This document shows positions 60,569 to 64,000 of a stretch of 64,000 nucleotides of DNA, in pieces. How positions within the stretch are numbered: position 1 is the first letter of the stretch; each line of letters starts with the position of its first letter. Under the pieces are notes generated by a model. That model made no database searches and was not told the origin of the DNA. It saw nothing but the letters and a program-made list of their open reading frames with translations. A program made the translations under genes and the position numbers. This stretch comes from CAXXOK01 sp001604115. Its GTDB lineage: Bacteria; Bacillota; Clostridia; Christensenellales; Aristaeellaceae. The stretch is taken from positions 1 through 64,000 of the forward strand of contig JAYFOV010000026.1 of assembly GCA_034928535.1 (NCBI GenBank), read 5' to 3'.

Positions 60569-61384
60569 TTACACCGACACATCGCCGTCCCGCATGCGCA
60601 CAAACAGATATTGCTGGTAAATGCCGGCATACGCCCCATAGCCCGCAAAGGGGGATGCGCCGCCGTACACCTGGTCTATCACTCTGCGGATCCATACGTC
60701 CACGGGCGCGCGGCGGTAGCGGGCATAGGCAAAGAGCATCACGCAGTCCGCCACCTTCATGCCCACGCCGTTCACCTGCATCAGTGCGGCCAGCAGGGCC
60801 TCGTCCGGCAGGGCGGCAATGGCGGCCAGGTCCAGCGCTCCGGAGGCCACCCGGCGCGCGGCATCCAGGATGTAGGGTGCGCGGTAGCCCAGCCCCAGCG
60901 CGCGGAGCTCCGCCTCGGTGCATGCCGCCAGCCGCGCAGGGGCAGGAAAGGCGTTGCGCGCGCTGCCCGGGATGGGCGCGCCATAGGCGGCGGCCAGCGT
61001 TTCCATACTCAAGCGGATGGCTTTGAGGTTTTTGCGCTGGGACAGGATAAAGCCGCACAGCGTTTCCCACGGCTCCTGCCGCAGGATGCGCAGCCCATGC
61101 CCGCGCCGGATGGCCTGCTGCAAAAACGCATCATCTGGCGGGGCGGCGGCCAGCAGGGCGGCATAGTCCGTATCCAGATCAAAATAGGCGCGCCACAGCG
61201 CGGCCATCTCCGCAGGGGTGCAGGTAAAGCGGTAACGTCCGCCGCCCAGTGTGGTCACACGCAGGCAACGGCCAAAGGCGATCAGCTCATGGGTCGACCC
61301 ATCCACCCCCACCATGCGGAAACATTGGCCGCTTTGGGTGATCTGCTCCGGATCAAAATGCGAGAGCGTCAGCGTGACGGGCAT
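60569..61384 (-). CDS. 8-oxoguanine DNA glycosylase/lyase
   Basis: The 271-residue base-excision enzyme matches OGG1-type proteins. An N-terminal TBP-like domain (about 1-110; QSGQCFRM) is followed by the HhH-GPD part with FILSQRKNLKAIRLSMETLAAAYG, MQVNGVGMKVADCVMLFA (catalytic Lys after GVGM) and APVDVWIRRV with catalytic Asp. Start 61384 follows GGGAGGT. Confidence 0.9.
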   Translation of the reverse strand: MPVTLTLSHFDPEQITQSGQCFRMVGVDGSTHELIAFGRCLRVTTLGGGRYRFTCTPAEMAALWRAYFDLDTDYAALLAAAPPDDAFLQQAIRRGHGLRILRQEPWETLCGFILSQRKNLKAIRLSMETLAAAYGAPIPGSARNAFPAPARLAACTEAELRALGLGYRAPYILDAARRVASGALDLAAIAALPDEALLAALMQVNGVGMKVADCVMLFAYARYRRAPVDVWIRRVIDQVYGGASPFAGYGAYAGIYQQYLFVRMRDGDVSV

Positions 61385-61563
61385 TGCGCCACCTCCCTTG
61401 CCGCCTATGATACCCGCCGGGCGCCGCGGCGTCAACCGCGGGGGAGAAATCAAAAATACGCGCCGCCCCCGGCGGCAGCTGCCGAAGAGGCCGTGCCTGT
61501 GGTATAATCAAGGCTGCAAAGCGAATATCAATCCGTTTGGATGTGGAAGGAAGGATGAATCCT

Positions 61564-62007
61564 ATGGGCAAGATCGAGCTGGTACGCTCCGCGATGATGG
61601 CTGCGCTCAAGGCGGGCGATAAGCCCCGCAAAGAGGCGCTGTCCCTGCTGCTTTCCGCCTTGAAGAACAAGGCCATCGACAAGCGCGCCGACCTGACCGA
61701 GGACGAGGAGAACGCCGTCGTATACAAGGAGATCAAGGAGGCGCAGGAAACGCTGGACACCACCCCTGCCGACCGGGTCGCCATCATTGAGGAGGCCAAG
61801 GCGCGCATGGCGGTGTGGAGCGAGTTTGCGCCCCAGCGCATGGGCGAGGCGGAAGTCCGCGCCATCGTGCTGGAAACCCTGGCGGAGCTGGGCGGAAGCC
61901 TGACCGCGCAGGAAAAGGGCAAGCTGATGAAGGTGCTCATGCCCAAGCTCAAGGGCAAAGCGGAGGGCAATCTGGTCAATCAGGTGGTCACCGACGTGCT
62001 CCAGTAA
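61564..62007 (+). CDS. GatB/YqeY domain protein
   Basis: The 147-residue helical protein resembles the tail domain of GatB that contacts tRNA. It shows RSAMMAALKAGDKPRKEALSLLLSALKNKAID, YKEIKEAQETLDTTPADR and LMKVLMPKLKGKAEGNLVNQVV. Its role is probably linked to tRNA or ribosomes but is not defined. Start 61564 follows GGAAGG; upstream ATGs at 61555 and 61537 are less well spaced. A promoter with extended -10 (TGGTATAAT at 61500-61508) precedes it. Confidence 0.9.
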   Translation: MGKIELVRSAMMAALKAGDKPRKEALSLLLSALKNKAIDKRADLTEDEENAVVYKEIKEAQETLDTTPADRVAIIEEAKARMAVWSEFAPQRMGEAEVRAIVLETLAELGGSLTAQEKGKLMKVLMPKLKGKAEGNLVNQVVTDVLQ

Positions 62008-62015
62008 GGGGATGC

Positions 62016-62150
62016 CCGCCGCGGCGGCAGTGGGCAAGGGCAAAAGCCCTTGCTGGGTTTGGGGAAGCCCCCAAAGCCTGATGCCACAGCACATTTCAGC
62101 AAAGCGAGCAATCACCCGCAGGGCTATGGGAGATGCGGCGGCATGCAGCG
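62016..62150 (+). repeat. Intergenic hairpin repeat, family A, diverged copy
   Basis: CCGCCGCGGCGGCAGTGGG, hairpin CAAGGGCAAAAGCCCTTG, then TGGGTTTGGGGAAGCCCCC, CCTGATGCCACAGCA and the right module AAAGCGAGCAATCACCCGC with GGGCTATGGGAG. Confidence 0.75.
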
Positions 62151-62166
62151 GCGAGTCTGAAACGGT

Positions 62167-62197
62167 GAAAGAGCCGCGCAGGTAGCGCGGCTCTTTC
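62167..62197. terminator. Terminator between YqeY gene and exported protein gene
   Basis: GAAAGAGCCGCGC and complement enclose AGGTA. Confidence 0.75.
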
Positions 62198-62210
62198 GCA
62201 TGCAAAAACG

Positions 62211-62332
62211 GTGGGTCAAGGGATAATAATCCTTGTCAGGGCACAAGGATGAACCCCCAAAGCCTGATGACGCAACCTATAGCGCCAGCAAGCCAGCAGC
62301 CTGCAGGGCTATGAAGCGAGCGGTGGCAGCGG
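62211..62332 (+). repeat. Intergenic hairpin repeat, family A, diverged tandem copy
   Basis: GGGTCAAGGGATAATAATCCTTGTC has the same first hairpin with different bases. CCCCCAAAGCCTGATGACGCA and AGCAAGCCAGCAGCCTGC with GGGCTATGAAGCGAGCGG follow. It lies in tandem with the copy at 62016-62150. Confidence 0.7.
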
Positions 62333-62367
62333 CATCCGGGCGCTTTCACTGCATACCCACTGCCGGA

Positions 62368-63027
62368 TCAGCCGATGTAATCCTCCGGGTTCACGGTTTC
62401 TTCGGTTTCGGGCAGGGGCGATGCGCCGTCGGGCGCGGTGCTCTCGCCGGGTGCGGGCGTTTCGGTAGGCTCGGGCACAGGGGTTTCCAAAGGCACGCCG
62501 TTGTTACGGAACGAAAGCACAGCGGTGGTATTTTCCCGCGAGCAGGTCAAGGTGTAGGCACCCAGCTGCCGGGCGTAGCTGCCTTCCTGCGAGCGCATGC
62601 CCTCCACCACGTCGGTCACCAGACCGTAGCGCGCGGCGGGATCCTCATGCACGTCCATGGCCATCAAAAAGGCGTAACTGTGGTAGCCGGAAATGGCAAA
62701 ATCGTTATACAGTGTGGTTCCGTAGGCAAGCCCCTGCGGCGCGGTCAGGCGGATCTCGCATTCCTCCACCACGCCGGCCGAGTCGGCGGTCACCGTCACA
62801 CTGAGCACATCGCCGATCAGCTCATACAGGGTACGGCCGTCGTTGTCCCCGCTGGCGCGCTGGCTGAGCACCAAGGGCAGCAGGTGGCGGTTGTCATTAT
62901 CGTTGATAAATGTAACATTCTCCCGGTAGTAGTCGCTGAAGGTGGTGTAGCTTTGGCCGGTGAGCGCAAGCGCAGCGGCGGGGGCGAGCAGCAGTAAAAC
63001 CAGCAGCGTGGCGAGCACACGTTTCAT
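62368..63027 (-). CDS. Exported protein of unknown function with Pro/Thr/Glu-rich tail
   Basis: The 219-residue protein has a type I signal peptide (KRVLATLLVLLLLAPAAALA, no lipobox) and a folded part of about 150 residues (SYTTFSDYYRENVTFIND, SGYHSYAFLMAMDVHED). A low-complexity tail rich in Pro, Thr and Glu (about 180-219; TPVPEPTETPAPGE) follows. I do not recognise the domain. Start 63027 follows GGGAGG; the frame open to 63456 is not used. Confidence 0.75.
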   Translation of the reverse strand: MKRVLATLLVLLLLAPAAALALTGQSYTTFSDYYRENVTFINDNDNRHLLPLVLSQRASGDNDGRTLYELIGDVLSVTVTADSAGVVEECEIRLTAPQGLAYGTTLYNDFAISGYHSYAFLMAMDVHEDPAARYGLVTDVVEGMRSQEGSYARQLGAYTLTCSRENTTAVLSFRNNGVPLETPVPEPTETPAPGESTAPDGASPLPETEETVNPEDYIG

Positions 63028-63061
63028 GAAAGACCTCCCTGCCGCATTGGGCGGCGCGCTT

Positions 63062-63090
63062 AGCATACCATGTCCCCAAGGGCTTTTCAA
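63062..63090 (-). promoter_or_regulatory. Promoter of the exported protein gene
   Basis: On the minus strand TTGAAA (63085-63090) and TATGCT (63062-63067) are 17 bases apart. The remaining 63091-63333 shows nothing else. Confidence 0.7.
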
Positions 63091-63333
63091 TACGGCTGTG
63101 GGCGCGACACCTGTAAAAAACCATGGGGCGCATTCGGGCAGGCCACACAAGGGTTTTCTGGCTTCGCATCCCGGCGCGCACGCGGCGCGCGGGCAGGAAA
63201 AAGCCTCCCTTGCGCGAATGCAACACCTTAGAGGGCTGCGCCGCTGCCAAACGTACGCACGCCCGAAAGCCCGCTTCGGCTGCGACAAAAAAAAGCTGCG
63301 CGGGCGATCGCAAGCAAAGGATGTGCATAGGTA

Positions 63334-64000
63334 TTGAATGGATTTTGGGAGCAGCAGCACCGCCTGCTGGCGGAAGATGTGGATTTGAACGGAAGCTGGC
63401 GAGTGAGCCGCATTTTTACCGACATGCAGGAGGCAGGCGGCGCGCACAGCGAGCAAAATGGACTGGGCATGCGGGCCATGTGGGGCCAGGGGCTGGCGTG
63501 GGTGCTAAGCCGTGTGCAACTGCGCATGACGCGCCTGCCCCGCATAGGGGAAACCGTGACCGTGCGCACATGGCCAAAGCCGCCGCAGCACTTCTTTTTC
63601 CCGCGCCACTACCGTTTTATGGTGGATGGAGAGGAAATCGGCACTGCGGCGACGCTGTATGTGCAGCTGGATACGGAGTCCCGGCGCATGGCCAAACCCT
63701 GGTTGGGCGGCCAGGAGGAGCTCACCTGCGATACGGAGCCGGCTTATCCGCTGCCTGCGGGCATCCCCGCGGTGGACGCGGAGCCGATGCTGTTCACCCG
63801 CACTGCCCAGTACAGCGATTTGGACATCAACGGCCATGTGAACAACACCCGTTACTTGGATTGGTACTGCGATTGCTTTGAAAGCGCCCACCACACCGCC
63901 TACGCGCTGATGGATGTGCTCATCCACTACAACCGGGAGATCCGCCCGGAGGAGCAGATCGCCTTGGCGCTGCGCAGCGATGGGCTGCACAGCGTGCTCA
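63334..64000 (+). CDS. Acyl-ACP thioesterase, cut by window edge
   Basis: This open frame runs off the window and encodes at least 222 residues. It shows the two hot-dog domains of acyl-ACP thioesterases: LLAEDVDLNGSWRVSRIFTDMQEAGGAHSEQNG, AWVLSRVQLRMTRLPRIGETVTVRTWP, and the second-domain motif YSDLDINGHVNNTRYLDW with the catalytic Asn and His. It would release fatty acids from acyl-ACP. A stop lies just upstream, so the start is TTG 63334 (AAAGGA 12 bases before) or GTG 63379. The 3' end is missing. Confidence 0.85.
   Translation, partial: MNGFWEQQHRLLAEDVDLNGSWRVSRIFTDMQEAGGAHSEQNGLGMRAMWGQGLAWVLSRVQLRMTRLPRIGETVTVRTWPKPPQHFFFPRHYRFMVDGEEIGTAATLYVQLDTESRRMAKPWLGGQEELTCDTEPAYPLPAGIPAVDAEPMLFTRTAQYSDLDINGHVNNTRYLDWYCDCFESAHHTAYALMDVLIHYNREIRPEEQIALALRSDGLHSVL

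Noticed and set aside
1..64000. tRNA or rRNA genes
   Set aside because: I looked through the intergenic gaps for T-loop (GGTTCGAATCC-like) and rRNA signatures and saw none; a tRNAscan run would settle this.

Overview
The window is one contiguous piece of a GC-rich anaerobic Bacillota chromosome, most likely a Clostridia lineage (Christensenellales- or Oscillospirales-like is an inference from gene style, not a proof). The evidence is a pyruvate:ferredoxin oxidoreductase with clostridial-type ferredoxin clusters, Clostridia-type small families (DUF4364, DUF3842, DUF6440, C_GCAxxG_C_C), an HPr/Crh-like protein, BMP-type nucleoside ABC importers, an ECF S component, RecD2, ComFC, strong AGGAGG ribosome binding sites and TTGACA/TATAAT promoters. 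I see no prophage, transposase, CRISPR array, rRNA or tRNA.

Layout. 0.3-1.2 kb: a DUF6440 protein and a rhodanese lipoprotein. 1.8-11.1 kb: a surface-glycan-like cluster (UDP-glucose dehydrogenase, GT2, a DUF6020-like membrane protein, a DUF354 glycosyltransferase-like protein, a large polytopic membrane protein, a zinc-ribbon membrane protein). 11.5-18 kb: a MerR/TipA-type regulator, a LacI regulator with a GH13 glucanase, and a split transketolase. 18-24 kb: a nitroreductase, an ACT protein, a YbaK protein and a BMP-type ABC importer (ATPase plus two permeases, no binding protein). 23.7-28.1 kb: DegV, an ArsB/NhaD-type permease, MurA and a J-domain protein. 28.8-32.3 kb: PFOR, interrupted by one in-frame TAA. 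32.8-35.8 kb: rpsM-rpsK-rpsD-rpoA-rplQ. 36-41 kb: lspA, an RluD-type synthase, rimO, pgsA, a CinA C-terminal amidase and recA. 41.5-42.9 kb: dnaA alone on the minus strand, with DnaA-box-like sites upstream but no dnaN. 43.3-50.2 kb: an unknown protein, a peptidoglycan-binding protein, recD2, comFC, an HPr-like protein without His15, DUF4364 and tdk. 50.3-53.8 kb: a five-gene minus-strand operon (ECF S component, uridine-kinase-like protein, DUF3842, Mrp ATPase, C_GCAxxG_C_C). 54-64 kb: an RluA synthase, a complete BMP-type ABC importer, OGG, YqeY, an exported protein and a truncated acyl-ACP thioesterase.

How the parts connect. The glycan cluster would make UDP-glucuronate and use it in membrane-linked glycosylation. 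PFOR, transketolase, GH13 and two nucleoside importers fit a fermenter of sugars and nucleosides. Four cre-like sites (LacI gene, PFOR, HPr-like gene, second BMP operon) suggest carbon-catabolite control of these genes.

The least explained content is intergenic. A hairpin-rich repeat family has about eleven copies, with stems that keep pairing while their bases change. There is a 154-bp fully palindromic MITE-like element at 19.2 kb, and tandem ~100-140 bp repeats lie before PFOR and between recA and dnaA.
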